DNA of 64,000 bases, taken from the IMG/VR virus record IMGVR_UViG_3300003322_000128, positions 34,784-98,783 of that record; one strand, 5' to 3'. The notes under the pieces are model-generated. The model saw nothing but the letters and a program-made list of their open reading frames with translations. It was not told the DNA's origin and searched no databases. Position 1 is the stretch's first letter. Each line of letters starts with the position of its first letter. The DNA is from a virus. This document shows positions 1 to 6,694 of this stretch, piece after piece. The position numbers and the translations under genes are program-made.

Positions 1-38
1 GCAACACCAAAATAAATAATAAACCGTTAGGAATAAAA

Positions 39-413
39 ATGAACCGTCGTATTACGGCTGCTGTTGTCTCTGCTGTTGCTGTCTCTGTGGTGGCTACGGG
101 TTGTTCTGCCTCTGCTGGTCACTCTGTCAGCCGCGCGGGAATTGTGGTGGACCGCGATATTGAAGGGCATGGCTATGAACTGGAGACTAAGAACAGTTCT
201 GGCAAGCACGAGTTTAGTGTGAGCGCCAAGGTTTATCACGATTGTCAGAAGCGCGAGTACTACCCCTCTTGCATTAAGAGCAGCAAGAAGGACAGCGATA
301 ACCGCAAGAGCTACAAGAAGTCCAAGAAGAAGCGCTCTTGGTCTTGGACTAAGAAGAACAAGTCTAAGAAGTCTTCTAAGGGATTTAGCTTTAAGCGGAG
401 TAAGAGGCGCTAA
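39..413 (+). CDS. Small Lys/Ser-rich putative lipoprotein
   Basis: Encodes 124 residues. The N-terminus (MNRR, then an Ala/Val-rich hydrophobic run) ends in VATGC at about residue 22, a plausible lipobox, so the mature protein would be lipid-anchored outside the host membrane. Two further Cys occur in the middle, and the last 50 residues are almost entirely Lys, Ser and Arg, giving a very basic tail. TAGGAA before the ATG is an acceptable SD. A surface-exposed lipoprotein could act in superinfection exclusion or envelope modification, but nothing in the sequence shows the function. No family is recognised. Confidence 0.7.
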   Translation: MNRRITAAVVSAVAVSVVATGCSASAGHSVSRAGIVVDRDIEGHGYELETKNSSGKHEFSVSAKVYHDCQKREYYPSCIKSSKKDSDNRKSYKKSKKKRSWSWTKKNKSKKSSKGFSFKRSKRR

Positions 414-744
414 GTAAAACCCGGGCGAAAGAAATTTCGCCCAAGCTTGCAATTTTGCCAAAAATTATGACCATCGTAACAGCAAATTCTGTGGCAGTTT
501 TTTGGACCATCGTAAAGGGGTTCCCGGCGAGTCGGGAATGTCGGACATGCCCCGCTTCGCGGGGCTTAGCCCGTGTTTGTACCAATTTGATAGTGTTTGT
601 ACAAATATGTACCAGAATGTCCGATTTGCCCAAGGCTAGTCGGCAAGGTGGGAAACTTTACCAAACCGTGACCAAAAAACCTTCCGTGACGTGCTATCGC
701 GCGATAGGATGGCGCTACGCGCCACCCAAACAGGAGGTACCAAA
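414..744. other. Non-coding interval with hairpins and a direct repeat
   Basis: I see no convincing gene here. It holds a GAAA-loop hairpin (423-442), an exact 11-bp direct repeat GACCATCGTAA (469-479 and 505-515), the hairpin GCCCCGC-TTC-GCGGGGC (549-565), the palindrome TTTGTACAAA (596-605), the 14-bp palindrome CTATCGCGCGATAG (694-707) and the small hairpin GGCGC-TAC-GCGCC (711-723) just before the next SD. Confidence 0.6.
423..442. terminator. Hairpin GGGCGAAA-GAAA-TTTCGCCC followed by AAGCTT
   Basis: A perfect 8-bp stem with a GAAA tetraloop lies ten bases after the lipoprotein stop. There is no U tract. It is followed by AAGCTT, a flank shared with hairpins near 53.2, 58.4 and 63.9 kb. 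Confidence 0.5.
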
Positions 745-999
745 ATGGCCAGGATTACGAACAACAAGCACGTTATGCACTGGAGCGGCGAGACTGTCAC
801 CATTACCCGTCGGTTTCTCAAGTCGGGCGCCGTGCGCGTTCGTGTTGTTGTGGCTGAATCATTCAATGGTACGGAGCGTTTGAACGAATACCGCGATTAC
901 GTTGACATGCACAAGGGTGATGCTGTATATGCTCGACACATCAAAAAGTTTGAGCGTGCAATTGAGTCAGCCGCTCGCGAAGCTTGGAACGCTCGTTAG
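745..999 (+). CDS. Hypothetical basic protein, 84 aa
   Basis: The start at 745 is chosen because AGGAGG (732-737) sits eight bases upstream; an in-frame start further up has no SD. The product begins MARITNNKHV, then alternates beta-like segments (TVTITRRF, VRVRVVV) with a charged helical C-terminus. No family is recognised. It stands alone between the repeat-rich interval upstream and a strong terminator downstream, so it looks monocistronic. The palindrome 694-707 before it could be an operator. Confidence 0.75.
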   Translation: MARITNNKHVMHWSGETVTITRRFLKSGAVRVRVVVAESFNGTERLNEYRDYVDMHKGDAVYARHIKKFERAIESAAREAWNAR

Positions 1000-1012
1000 G
1001 CATACCTAACCA

Positions 1013-1038
1013 GGGAGCCGGACAACCGGCTCCCTTTT
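1013..1038 (+). terminator. Rho-independent terminator
   Basis: GGGAGCCGG (1013-1021), loop ACAA, CCGGCTCCC (1026-1034), then TTTT. It ends transcription of the gene at 745-999. Confidence 0.85.
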
Positions 1039-1068
1039 CTATGCCTGCTAAAAGGTTGAATTCTGTAC

Positions 1069-1351
1069 ATCCACAGCTGTGGATAAACCTGTGGATAACT
1101 TCGCTACTCTCTGCAATGTTACTTTACAGTATGTGAGAAAAGCTCTGTACGCCCTTCTAAGAGCCTCCCAGGGATGCCAATAGGCGACCACCCCAGGACA
1201 CCCGCGAAAGGCCGTTAGACGCGATTTTCACGTTGTGTAGTATCTGATGGAGTGTCAGAGAACCAACGAAAGCGCAGGTCAGACACTGTTTTTCAATCTG
1301 ACAGCGTGTCAGGTTACCGGCCAGTGGTCACAGACTGCTGACTGTGGATAA
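1069..1351. repeat. Cluster of three DnaA-type boxes (TGTGGATAA)
   Basis: Exact TGTGGATAA (reverse complement TTATCCACA, the bacterial DnaA box) occurs at 1078-1086, 1090-1098 and 1343-1351. The first is half of a 16-bp palindrome, giving an inverted near-box at 1069-1077. The first two copies are 12 bp apart. An AT-rich segment follows at 1395-1470. The layout matches box clusters next to an unwinding element. Confidence 0.55.
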
Positions 1352-1564
1352 CTTTCTTTACCTAAACGTTACGAAGACACGCCGACATAGGGGTTGACAA
1401 TCTTTAAAAAATTTGCATAGGGGGAAAAGCCGGCCACTTAGGTAAAATTTTGGTAAAGAAAATCAGAAATGGTTGACACAGACTGAGAGTGCCTGTATTT
1501 CGCGCACACTCACACACTCGCCGCATGTTGGGAGCGGCTAGGTTACTCGCGAGTTAACTAACGA

Positions 1565-1580
1565 TGTGACGCACGTCACA
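1565..1580. promoter_or_regulatory. CRP/FNR-type palindrome TGTGA-N6-TCACA
   Basis: TGTGACGCACGTCACA is a perfect match to the TGTGA-N6-TCACA consensus bound by Crp-family regulators. It sits in non-coding DNA. Binding by a host Crp is inference. Confidence 0.45.
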
Positions 1581-1618
1581 CAAATAGCATGGGAAAGGTT
1601 AGGCATGCTAAACATGGC

Positions 1619-1656
1619 CTCTGACCTGCGAAAACTCACAAAACCGCAGGTCAGAG
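1619..1656. repeat. 12-bp inverted repeat CTCTGACCTGCG/CGCAGGTCAGAG
   Basis: The arms at 1619-1630 and 1645-1656 are perfectly complementary across a 14-base loop. The right arm core CGCAGGTCAGA recurs directly at about 1274-1284. There is no U tract, so it is more likely a protein-binding or structural element than a terminator. Confidence 0.55.
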
Positions 1657-2122
1657 CATAGGCTAGTGTTTACCTCAGAACGAACGGCCCGGAGGAAAGC
1701 CCCGCAAGGGGCGAGTACAAAGGAAGTCGCGGTTACTTGAGAACTAAATAGCGGGATTCAGAAACACATTACGCACAAGGAAACTCGCGGGTCACTGCCT
1801 AGAGGTCTAGCTAGGAAATCACCCCTTACATTCTGCGAGTTGAATTGACATTCTCGGCACTTTGCCAGGATTAGCGAACGGGCGGTTCTTCCCTTTCCGA
1901 TATGCCAGGAAATATCGACCGTCGAATATAGTGCGATTCCTTTTGGGATAGCGGTAGATATCCAATGCCACTAAAGGGATTCAAGTAGCGAAATCCAGCG
2001 GGTGTTTTGTTTGTCAGTCGAAAGTGCGCCGTGTCCCGATTATCTAGGGACTGTGGCTTTAGACGCTTACCCTTTCGAGCGTCTAGTGTCCACAAAGGAA
2101 TTAGGGAAGAAAGTGAGTCATC

Positions 2123-2452
2123 ATGACGACTGCCGCTCCTGCCAAGAAGACTGCCGCCCCGCGCAAGCGGGCGACTAAGAAGGCTGTCAGCACTCCTCAG
2201 ACGGCCGAACAGACGACGACTGTGTCTGTTGTTGACCCGGACGTCTACGTGCCCCCTACGGGGCTTGCAGAGGGTTTCCAGAGTGATGGGTCCGGCCCGC
2301 TGTTGGATGACCGTCTGACTCCGCGTGCGCTGGAGAACCTGACAGAGCTTGCCACGGACGGAAACACGAACACGGCCCGAAAGTACTGGATTGCCGTGCT
2401 GGCAAAGTACGGCGTCACGGTTCCTTTTGTGCCGGTTGACGAAAGCGAGTAA
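2123..2452 (+). CDS. Hypothetical protein with Lys/Ala-rich N-terminus
   Basis: The product has 109 residues. The first 25 (MTTAAPAKKTAAPRKRATKK) look like the disordered basic tails of histone-like or ribosome-associated proteins. The remainder (from about residue 35) is acidic with a predicted helix (TPRALENLTELATDGNTNTARKY, residues about 67-90) and ends in VDESE. The first gene after the 1.1-kb control region, preceded by a stem TAGACGCT/AGCGTCTA. The SD is weak (GGGAAG). DNA binding is possible from the basic tail but not demonstrated. Confidence 0.7.
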   Translation: MTTAAPAKKTAAPRKRATKKAVSTPQTAEQTTTVSVVDPDVYVPPTGLAEGFQSDGSGPLLDDRLTPRALENLTELATDGNTNTARKYWIAVLAKYGVTVPFVPVDESE

Positions 2453-2539
2453 AACCGCCGCGCAAAACAACTGAATAGCAATTCCCAAACAAACAACCCC
2501 CTAATTCCTCTGCGGACACTAGAAACCGGAGGAAAAGTA

Positions 2540-2941
2540 ATGGACGCAATGACCGCAAAGGTTGCTCTCCGCATTCTCAAGAAATTGAAGCAGCGTGAGG
2601 CGGAATACTGGGAGGCTCGCCGCTATTGGTATGAAAGCGGTGATGGACGTCCGTCCGATTGGCGAGTTGACCCGGAAACGGGTCGGCACTGGAATGCAGG
2701 CGGTAAGGGTTGGACCTATCCGGAATGCATTCATGGCACTTCCCGTTGGACGGATTATGACAACATTTGTGGCGGGTGTGAGGATGGATATTCCATCTAT
2801 CAACTCGCCATTTGGGAGGCCCAAGAAAAGGTCGCTCAATTCAAGGAACGTGCCGAATGGGTTGGGGCAATGCCTAGTTCCTTTAGGCACACGGAAATGT
2901 ATCATGACGTGCTCGATTGGGTTTTCGAGACCGTCCGGTAA
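2540..2941 (+). CDS. Hypothetical protein with Cys pair, 133 aa
   Basis: SD GGAGGAAAAG precedes the ATG. The N-terminus is a Lys/Arg-rich helix. The middle is rich in Trp, Tyr and Gly with ECIHG and NICGGCEDG (about residues 76-95), a spacing that could bind one metal ion. The C-terminal half is amphipathic helix. No family is recognised. It lies in the rightward row of small genes at 2.1-7.7 kb. Confidence 0.7.
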   Translation: MDAMTAKVALRILKKLKQREAEYWEARRYWYESGDGRPSDWRVDPETGRHWNAGGKGWTYPECIHGTSRWTDYDNICGGCEDGYSIYQLAIWEAQEKVAQFKERAEWVGAMPSSFRHTEMYHDVLDWVFETVR

Positions 2942-3015
2942 TTCCAAGCTGTAGGGATTTGGGGGCGTTATCCGAAAGGATGACGTTCCCCATGTCCACA
3001 CAGAGGGGAAACGCA

Positions 3016-3489
3016 ATGCAGCACTACAACCCGACCAAACCGCTTACGTTGGACAACTATGCTATTCAGGTTGACTATTACCTGAATGGTGAAAGCGGCG
3101 AAAAGTGCGCGCGGTTCGGTTCGGCAAAGGAATTTGCCGAATGGATGGACTCATTCGACTACAGTTCGGGTGACATTACTGGCTGGACTGGCGACAGTGC
3201 GACCATGCAGGCGGTAAACAGTTACCGCAATGACAGGCCATACCGCGCAATTCCGGAGTTCATCACGGAATTCAACACGAACGATGGTAGTTCGGAAATC
3301 GTTGGGGCAGACCAATTCCACAATTTGCGTCGCATGTTTACCCGCGACCGCGATAACTACCGCGTTTACCGGCATTACGCCGATGACGCAAAGGTCTACT
3401 CGGTAATGTACGTCGGAAAGGGGGATGCCCGACTTTCTTCCTACGTCTGGCATGTTCCTTTTGGAGCGGATGAAATTCCGATTTCCTGA
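3016..3489 (+). CDS. Hypothetical acidic protein, 157 aa
   Basis: ATG 3016 is chosen because AGAGGGG lies eight bases upstream and a GAAA-loop hairpin (2966-2996) ends before the SD, as with neighbouring genes; an upstream in-frame ATG would run through this hairpin. The product is rich in Tyr, Asp and Asn with the pattern YAIQVDYYLNGESGEKCARF near the start and VYSVMYVGKGDARLSSYVWH near the end, suggesting a small alpha/beta domain. Function unknown. Confidence 0.7.
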   Translation: MQHYNPTKPLTLDNYAIQVDYYLNGESGEKCARFGSAKEFAEWMDSFDYSSGDITGWTGDSATMQAVNSYRNDRPYRAIPEFITEFNTNDGSSEIVGADQFHNLRRMFTRDRDNYRVYRHYADDAKVYSVMYVGKGDARLSSYVWHVPFGADEIPIS

Positions 3490-3524
3490 AAAGGAACGTG
3501 CGAGAATGAAAGGGGGTGGTTTCC

Positions 3525-3560
3525 TTGCGACGTAGGCGCAAGCGCAAATTACCCGGGTAA
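3525..3560 (+). CDS. Candidate 11-residue Arg/Lys-rich peptide
   Basis: TTG 3525 follows a strong SD (AAGGGGGTGG, 3510-3519) and encodes MRRRRKRKLPG before a TAA that is immediately followed by a GGGT-AAAA-ACCC hairpin. SD, ORF and hairpin together look gene-like, but the length is minimal and chance cannot be excluded. Confidence 0.25.
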   Translation: MRRRRKRKLPG

Positions 3561-3637
3561 AAACCCAAGCTAATTGATTTGGCCCCGGGCATTCTTCGGA
3601 ATGTTCGGGGAGCATGTCCATTAGAAGGGTGAAGCAA

Positions 3638-4051
3638 ATGGTGGATGAGTGGCATTACTATTCTGACCAATTCGATGCCCGCGAGACTGGGGAGCATGGT
3701 TGGCGGAAATCAAATGTGAAGCCACGGGAAAGCATCCTGCGTAGGGATTCAACACACCGCGCGGGAAGTCGTTGCGGAAAGCTGTGCGTTGACGGGCTGT
3801 GGCCTATTCCTAGGGAATTGACGAGTGTCAAGCCTCCCCAGGGTCCGGGCCCATTCGGATTCACTTCCAATGAATTCGCGTGTGCTTGGTATGTGACGCA
3901 AAACGGCCGGATTTTCAAGCTCATTCGCCACCACGGGAACAATCACAATCTCGTGGTGGAAATTGCTTGGCAGATTCATCAGCCGTATTCATGGATTCCG
4001 AATTACCCCCGGACGCAAGTTTGGGATTGGGTCGGAGTTCAGAGCATCTAG
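3638..4051 (+). CDS. Hypothetical protein, 137 aa
   Basis: The start at 3638 is preferred over 3614 because AGAAGGG lies just upstream and because the hairpin CCCCGGGCATT/AATGTTCGGGG (3585-3612) occupies the position seen before neighbouring genes. The product is rich in Trp, His and Pro (EHGWRKS, KLCVDGLWPIPREL, WQIHQPYSWIPNYPRTQVWDW). It looks globular; no family is recognised. Confidence 0.65.
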   Translation: MVDEWHYYSDQFDARETGEHGWRKSNVKPRESILRRDSTHRAGSRCGKLCVDGLWPIPRELTSVKPPQGPGPFGFTSNEFACAWYVTQNGRIFKLIRHHGNNHNLVVEIAWQIHQPYSWIPNYPRTQVWDWVGVQSI

Positions 4052-4139
4052 TGACATTTAGTGTGTCAGGGGACGCACAAGCCTTTCCGGTTGTGCTTTC
4101 CCCTAATGCATTGAAAGTCAATGCATGAAAGGGGTCAAA

Positions 4140-4319
4140 ATGCGTACCTGCACCGTGAACGGCCGGACGGGCATCATCACTGCACAGAACGGTAAGAGTG
4201 GCGTTCCCGCCACTCAGGTTTTCGTTCTGTTCGATGACAACCGTCCGACCGAATCGGATGCTGCATGGTTCGACGTGTCCGCCGTTCTGCCCACGGGCAT
4301 GGTGACTGTCACGTTCTGA
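4140..4319 (+). CDS. Small beta-rich hypothetical protein, 59 aa
   Basis: MRTCTVNGRTGIITAQNG opens a short beta-rich protein whose V-N-G-R-T-G-I-I and VFVLFDDNRPTESDAAWF segments resemble a small barrel, like SH3-type phage proteins. SD GAAAGGGG (4128-4135) directly follows the perfect hairpin ATGCATTG-aaagt-CAATGCAT (4107-4127). A larger GGGGA/TCCCC hairpin lies before that. Function unknown. Confidence 0.65.
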   Translation: MRTCTVNGRTGIITAQNGKSGVPATQVFVLFDDNRPTESDAAWFDVSAVLPTGMVTVTF

Positions 4320-4325
4320 GTGTCT

Positions 4326-4358
4326 GGGGACCGTTCTAAGCGACTCGGAACGGTCCCC
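4326..4358 (+). terminator. Strong 11-bp hairpin
   Basis: GGGGACCGTTC (4326-4336) pairs perfectly with GAACGGTCCCC (4348-4358) across an 11-base loop. No U tract follows. Two smaller hairpins (GGTTG/CAACC and GCCGTT/AACGGC) follow before the gene at 4423, so it may be a start-associated structure or a weak terminator. Confidence 0.5.
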
Positions 4359-4422
4359 CGGCCCGGTTGTCCAACCAAGCCACGAACGGCCGTTAGAACG
4401 GCACAGAGAGGTTTTTTGTACC

Positions 4423-4647
4423 ATGGCACGTACCAAGTGGGAAATCCTGACTGCCCGACTCGAAAAGGCACGGCAGGAAGTTGCCGAACTGGAAAGCATT
4501 ATGCGGGGGATGGAAAACACCCCGGATAACGTTGCATGCTCCGGTTGCGGTGAACAGTTCCGAGTGAATGCCGATTTCGCGCGGCATTTCAAGATTCCGA
4601 ATGAGCAATTGCTCAACACGGGATATTGCCCCAACAATCCGCGATAG
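4423..4647 (+). CDS. Small coiled-coil plus zinc-knuckle protein
   Basis: Residues 1-32 form a heptad-like helix (WEILTARLEKARQEVAELES). Then follow CSGC (about 39-42), a His in DFARHF and a late Cys (GYCPNN), a C-x2-C...H...C layout suited to one zinc ion. Such proteins often bind nucleic acid or a partner protein; the function here is unknown. GAGAGG upstream is a moderate SD. The next gene starts nine bases after the stop. Confidence 0.65.
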   Translation: MARTKWEILTARLEKARQEVAELESIMRGMENTPDNVACSGCGEQFRVNADFARHFKIPNEQLLNTGYCPNNPR

Positions 4648-4656
4648 GGGCGAGAA

Positions 4657-4902
4657 ATGGAAAACGCGGAAAACTGCAAGGATTGTCGGACTCCTATCAC
4701 CTTTGCTTATCGCGAATGGTGGGATGAGAACGACGACAATACATGTCCCAAGGGTGGAACGCATTTCCCGTATTTCAAGACGGAACTTGCGCCTACTCCG
4801 GTTTTTTCGACTTCCGGGCCGATAGCGAAGAATCGCGAAAAGCGTTTCGTTCCGCTCCGGGCCCAAAGGGCACAAAGAAGGGGTTTGGTTACTGACGCTT
4901 AG
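4657..4902 (+). CDS. Small Cys-containing hypothetical protein
   Basis: An SD (GGGGCGAG) lies just before the ATG. ENCKDCRTPI supplies a CxxC, and a later TCPKGGTHFP supplies Cys and His, so a single zinc site is plausible. The last 20 residues are Arg-rich (KNREKRFVPLRAQRAQRRG). It is probably cotranscribed with the gene at 4423. Function unknown. Confidence 0.6.
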   Translation: MENAENCKDCRTPITFAYREWWDENDDNTCPKGGTHFPYFKTELAPTPVFSTSGPIAKNREKRFVPLRAQRAQRRGLVTDA

Positions 4903-4907
4903 TTGTC

Positions 4908-4965
4908 TTGGGATTGCCATTCTTTCGGGAATGGCATTGCCCAAAATGTCTAAGGGTTAGGCATT
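4908..4965 (+). promoter_or_regulatory. Double-hairpin start-associated element
   Basis: The first hairpin is TTGGG-att-GCCATTC (4908-4922) with GAATGGC-attg-CCCAA (4929-4944). The second is AATGTCTAA-ggg-TTAGGCATT (4945-4965). SD AGAAGGGG follows at once and the ATG is at 4979. Similar hairpin-then-SD arrangements precede 3016, 3638, 4140, 5404, 6047 and 6192. Confidence 0.55.
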
Positions 4966-4978
4966 AGAAGGGGCTGCA

Positions 4979-5311
4979 ATGCTTATTCAGATTCTCGACA
5001 TTCTCTCTCGCCAGATGCGGGGTCAGTCACTTACGACTGGTCTTGAAACGGCGCGAGAAATTGAGGCCCTGGTTAGGGAGACTTCCCCTAAGTCTCCCGT
5101 TCGTTCGAATCACTCGGACGAGATTCCGCTTTCGGTCGATATGATTCGCGCGACTGCATGGGCCGAGCGGGCTTTCAATTCCGATGATTTGACGAATTAC
5201 AAGATTCGTGCAATCAAGGAAATCCGCACGAATTGGAATTTGGGCCTTAAGCAGGCTAAGGACATTGCCGATAACGTTTACGGTTCGGCGCCTAAGTCCT
5301 ATTGGGACTAG
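4979..5311 (+). CDS. L7/L12 C-terminal-domain-like protein
   Basis: The product has 110 residues. The C-terminal third (YKIRAIKEIRTNWNLGLKQA, then KDIADNV) matches the KI..IKaiR..tglGLKeAKdlV signature of the ribosomal protein L7/L12 C-terminal domain, the part that contacts translation GTPases. The N-terminus is a Gln/Arg-rich helix and a Ser/Pro linker rather than the L12 dimerisation domain. This may be a decoy or recruiter for ribosome-associated GTPases; that role is inference. The gene is preceded by a double hairpin and SD AGAAGGGG. Confidence 0.65.
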   Translation: MLIQILDILSRQMRGQSLTTGLETAREIEALVRETSPKSPVRSNHSDEIPLSVDMIRATAWAERAFNSDDLTNYKIRAIKEIRTNWNLGLKQAKDIADNVYGSAPKSYWD

Positions 5312-5332
5312 CTCTCTGCGCTTTATGGTGGT

Positions 5333-5390
5333 GGCCATTTCGGGCGGGTTTTGAAATGGCCATTCGCCAAATGCGTTAAGGGTTAACGCA
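5333..5390 (+). promoter_or_regulatory. Double-hairpin start-associated element
   Basis: GGCCATTTC (5333-5341) pairs with GAAATGGCC (5353-5361). TGCGTTAA-ggg-TTAACGCA (5372-5390) is a second perfect hairpin, followed immediately by SD GGAAAGGG and the ATG at 5404. Confidence 0.55.
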
Positions 5391-5403
5391 GGAAAGGGAA
5401 TCA

Positions 5404-5766
5404 ATGCGTACGGAAATGGTTCACCTCACCAATGCGTTTGTCCGTTACTGCGCTTCCGCTCGGAAGCTTGGTTACGACACTACGGGTTGGGGGCTTACGG
5501 TCGGTTCTAAGACCCAAGGGAACCCCTACAAGGTTGGGGTGAAGGGTGAATGCGGTAAGAGTCTTCCTGGCATGGGAGATGGAGATATCGGCCGGACCCG
5601 TGGCGAGGCTTACGACAGGTTGGTTACCGCCGCGAACGTGCTTGACGACGTGTGCAAGCATCTTTACGGATGTTCCGGAGACGGCTATGCGAGTGAAATG
5701 CCGCATGACACTTTCGTTCGGGAATCTCTGCACGTTTCCGGATTTCATCAGTACTGCAATAACTGA
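5404..5766 (+). CDS. Hypothetical protein, 120 aa
   Basis: SD GGAAAGGG follows the paired hairpins at 5333-5390. The product has four Cys (RYCASARK, GECGK, DVCKHLYGCSG, QYCNN) and a helical middle (EAYDRLVTAANVLDDVCKHL). No family is recognised. The next gene starts 20 bases after the stop with its own SD. Confidence 0.65.
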   Translation: MRTEMVHLTNAFVRYCASARKLGYDTTGWGLTVGSKTQGNPYKVGVKGECGKSLPGMGDGDIGRTRGEAYDRLVTAANVLDDVCKHLYGCSGDGYASEMPHDTFVRESLHVSGFHQYCNN

Positions 5767-5785
5767 ATAGAAAGGAAAAGACATC

Positions 5786-5977
5786 ATGCGAATTCAGCCG
5801 CGCCAAAGTGTTCAGACTACTTGGAATCGAGCTATCAACGATTCGTTTTTCCGGTTTGAGCATTACGTTATTCCGGGCAAGGAATCCGCCACTTACGTTT
5901 ATCGGCGGGTTTTCGATTCGTGGACTCCCGATGGACGTTGGGAGCTGGAAAAGCTCATTCGGCTCTATGCTGAATAG
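5786..5977 (+). CDS. Small hypothetical protein, 63 aa
   Basis: SD AAAGGAAAAG precedes the ATG. A short basic, aromatic-rich protein (NDSFFRFEHYVIPGKESATY, VYRRVFDSWTPDGRW) ending in a Leu/Glu helix. Function unknown. A long imperfect hairpin follows before the next small gene. Confidence 0.6.
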   Translation: MRIQPRQSVQTTWNRAINDSFFRFEHYVIPGKESATYVYRRVFDSWTPDGRWELEKLIRLYAE

Positions 5978-6046
5978 CTGAATGTCCGGGGCACAATGTG
6001 TCCCGTGGCATTGTCTATTCAGAGTGAGTAGGCAGGAAAGGGCATC

Positions 6047-6127
6047 ATGCGGAAGATTCTTGGTGACATTGCGCTTACGGTCGTTGTCTTTGTGGGCGTT
6101 ACTGTTGTCTGGAATTGGCTTTTCTGA
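6047..6127 (+). CDS. 26-residue single-span membrane peptide
   Basis: SD AGGAAAGGG lies seven bases before the ATG. MRKILGD is followed by one hydrophobic span (IALTVVVFVGVTVVWNWLF) that fills the rest of the peptide. Positive N-terminus and Trp at the C-terminal end suit an inner-membrane single-pass protein. Small membrane peptides of this kind can be holin-like or inhibitory; the role is unknown. Confidence 0.5.
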   Translation: MRKILGDIALTVVVFVGVTVVWNWLF

Positions 6128-6191
6128 GTAGCTGAATGCGGCGGGTATGCCTTTATGGATATCCGTTCGCATTGTCTACTTAGGAGGAGCA

Positions 6192-6347
6192 ATGCGGGAA
6201 GTTGCCAGTATCTATCTTTCCAGCAATGGAAAGGAATTCCTGATTTATGACAGAAACGAGCAATTGGTTTCTGTCAAGGCAATTAGCGACCTTGCCGATT
6301 TGGGAGAGACGGTTGTCAATACTGTCTCGGAAGCTATTGAGGAGTAG
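6192..6347 (+). CDS. Small hypothetical protein, 51 aa
   Basis: ATG 6192 has the strong SD AGGAGGAG; an in-frame ATG at 6147 lies inside the upstream hairpin and has no SD. The product is a short beta hairpin (VASIYLSSNGKEFLIYD) followed by an acidic helix ending EAIEE. It is preceded by the hairpin arms AATGCG/CGCATT, and two bases separate it from the next gene. Function unknown. Confidence 0.65.
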   Translation: MREVASIYLSSNGKEFLIYDRNEQLVSVKAISDLADLGETVVNTVSEAIEE

Positions 6348-6349
6348 AA

Positions 6350-6688
6350 ATGCCCTACGGAACGATTTCGCCGGAAGTCAAGAATTTCGTCGAAATGCGT
6401 GCAAGGCAGGGGAACGTTTTCGGGCGCTTCGAACTTGAGCCGCAAACGTGTGAATTTCCCGATGACTGCGAAAAGGCGGAAAACTGCATCTGCTTTGTTC
6501 CGGGCCTTTCGCGAATCTCCATTATCGTCGAAGGTGCCCTAGACGAAGAATTCGAAATCCGGGGTGGCGGCTTTGAGGTCAACATTGCCGACTGGATTTC
6601 AGAATTCATGTTCTGTGAGAACGTCGGCAATTACTGGATTATGGTTTCCGACAGTGAGGGAAACCTGACTTACTCGGTAGAGGGGTGA
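6350..6688 (+). CDS. Hypothetical acidic protein, 112 aa
   Basis: SD GAGGAG overlaps the end of the preceding gene. The product is acidic with Cys at ETCEFPDDCEKAENCICF (about residues 30-47), a tight cluster of four Cys that may bind metal. The C-terminal part is beta-rich. The gene is coupled to its neighbours (2-base gap upstream, 6-base gap downstream). Function unknown. Confidence 0.65.
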   Translation: MPYGTISPEVKNFVEMRARQGNVFGRFELEPQTCEFPDDCEKAENCICFVPGLSRISIIVEGALDEEFEIRGGGFEVNIADWISEFMFCENVGNYWIMVSDSEGNLTYSVEG

Positions 6689-6694
6689 CCAGCA

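Larger units (their letters stand above)
1041..2122. other. 1.1-kb non-coding control region, possible replication origin
   Basis: No credible ORF lies on either strand; a 205-codon frame on the minus strand has no SD and a low-complexity composition. The region has three exact TGTGGATAA boxes, the palindrome ATCCACAGCTGTGGAT (1069-1084), an AT-rich stretch (1395-1470), the inverted repeat CTGACA-GCG-TGTCAG (1298-1312), the palindrome ACTCGCGAGT (1545-1554), a TGTGA-N6-TCACA site (1565-1580), a 12-bp inverted repeat (1619-1656) and a hairpin TAGACGCT/AGCGTCTA (2060-2085). TTGACA hexamers at about 1394, 1473 and 1847 could be promoters for the genes from 2123 onward. The density of sites suggests an origin or master control region; this is inference. 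Confidence 0.5.

Noticed and set aside
27-461. Minus-strand ORF of 144 codons opposite the lipoprotein gene
   Set aside because: Low-complexity Leu/Arg/Ser translation that is the reverse complement of the Lys/Ser-rich tail; no SD and no matching neighbours.
469-515. GACCATCGTAA repeat pair as a CRISPR or phage array
   Set aside because: Only two 11-bp copies, with no regular spacers; the Cas4-like gene at 62.3 kb has no cas1 or cas2 neighbours either.
1871-2488. 205-codon minus-strand ORF
   Set aside because: Covers the control region and the reverse of the gene at 2123; Arg/Ser/Leu-rich with no SD and an opposite direction to all neighbours.
3921-4700. 259-codon minus-strand ORF
   Set aside because: Runs opposite three SD-led rightward genes and their hairpins; composition is that of a reverse frame.
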